Assembly (NCBI RefSeq): GCF_004340465.1
Contig: NZ_SLVV01000010.1
Span: 99,897 to 163,896, forward strand
Direction of reading: 5' to 3'
Source of the DNA: Mesobacillus foraminis
Lineage (GTDB): Bacteria; Bacillota; Bacilli; Bacillales; Cytobacillaceae
Length of the DNA stretch: 64,000 nucleotides
Position numbers and translations under genes: made by a program. Below, one piece after another: positions 63,434 to 64,000 of the stretch; the first letter of the stretch is position 1, and each line of letters starts with the position of its first letter. The notes beneath the pieces are model-generated. The model did not search any database, was not told the origin of the DNA, and saw only the letters and a list, made by a program, of their open reading frames with translations.

Positions 63434-64000
63434 TTCGGAGTTTTATTGGTAATACCGTAGTATTTCATGGTGAGTGAATATACTCTTCTGAATTTAATAG
63501 AAAAACTAATTTAATAATATAATTACCAGGAGGGTTCCTGGAAATAGGTCCTTCTTTTTTTATCCTTAATTTCACGGATTGATACAAGTCAAATTCATTT
63601 CATTGATGTTGAATAACCAATGATACTCATTGTAAGTAGACTCAATGCAAGAGAGACCGTTCAAATATTATCTTTCGGTGCTTTCCATACAAAAAAAACG
63701 ATAGAAAAAGTTATTATTTAACGATAATGATTGTATTTTTGTTTTACTCGACTTTTAAAATATTATTAATAGTCTGAAAAAATAAATTTTCTTTAATAGT
63801 TTGTATACTGCTTCTGAATATTTTAAAGTTGGACAGATACTTTCTTATAATTAACTTACAATAGGTTATTTTTTTGGATCAAGTCTATTTCCTTTACTAC
63901 AAAAGGAAATAGACTTGATCCTTTTTTTAAAATTTTATAGACCTATATAAACAAAGTTGTTTTAAAATATTAAATTTTTTAAATTATTAAAAACTTCAAA
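63434..64000. other. Right-edge AT-rich region with orphan terminator
   Basis: No gene seen. A weak hairpin with CCAGGA/TCCTGG near 63527-63542 precedes CTTTTTTT. The strong terminator at 63877-63928 has no gene before it. Confidence 0.5.
63877..63928 (+). terminator. Orphan perfect 19-bp terminator hairpin
   Basis: GATCAAGTCTATTTCCTTT (63877-63895) is perfectly complementary to 63902-63920, with a six-base loop and then TTTTTTT. No coding sequence ends upstream on either strand within the visible DNA. Confidence 0.85.

Overview
The window is chromosomal DNA from a low-GC, endospore-forming Firmicute, most likely a Bacillaceae member (Bacillus sensu lato; the species cannot be fixed from sequence alone). 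Supporting signs are strong AGGAGG ribosome-binding sites, TTG and GTG starts, sigma-A type promoters, spore-coat genes (CotD-like at 2.3 kb, Coat_F-like at 14.9 kb), a YwbE protein, an Amj-type lipid II flippase and many U-tailed intrinsic terminators.

Left part (1-12 kb). A truncated MFS exporter is followed by a pair of small membrane proteins (DUF3147/GlpM-like) behind a CRP/FNR-like box. Next comes a 194-nt tRNA-like RNA on the minus strand, with a tRNA acceptor stem, D-arm and T-arm around a large structured insert. From about 2.3 to 12 kb the DNA is AT-rich and patchy: small unknown genes, amj, a PadR/DUF2812 pair, a sugar O-acetyltransferase, an SDR/Atu4866 pair opposite an AraC regulator, an IS110 transposase remnant, a methyltransferase and several copies of a short dispersed intergenic repeat. 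It reads as a variable region.

Middle (12-31 kb). This holds more conserved genes: glutathione peroxidase, an EIIC-like membrane protein, a spore coat protein, a secreted M14 peptidase, a ZTP riboswitch upstream of serA, a large SH3b-repeat glucosaminidase, ywbE, an M42 aminopeptidase, a methyltransferase, a 166-bp tandem repeat array, two AraC regulators, a membrane glycosyltransferase 2, and a PhyH dioxygenase/TIM-barrel pair.

Right part (31-59 kb). This is one plant-polysaccharide (arabinan/arabinogalactan side chain) utilisation locus. It has a GH35 beta-galactosidase; a YesN/YesM-type two-component system transcribed with a membrane protein that looks like a chemoreceptor without its signalling tip; two very large secreted double-GH43 enzymes with LamG, Ig-like, OmpL47-like and FIMAH modules; a YtfQ-YtfR-YtfT-YjfF type furanose ABC transporter; and a third secreted GH43 with an AbfB (CBM42) domain. 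Three transcription units share a promoter block with a cre-like sequence at the -10 region, and two of them also share a TTTCGAAA dyad at the same spacing. The proposed scheme is that the two-component system senses extracellular sugar and switches on the enzymes and the importer, with CcpA repression. No intracellular araBAD genes lie in the window.

Right edge (59-64 kb). A small unknown gene, a secreted cupredoxin, a membrane protein and a GSDH-type beta-propeller protein are followed by a solitary, partly decayed tRNA-Pro(GGG) and an orphan strong terminator hairpin.
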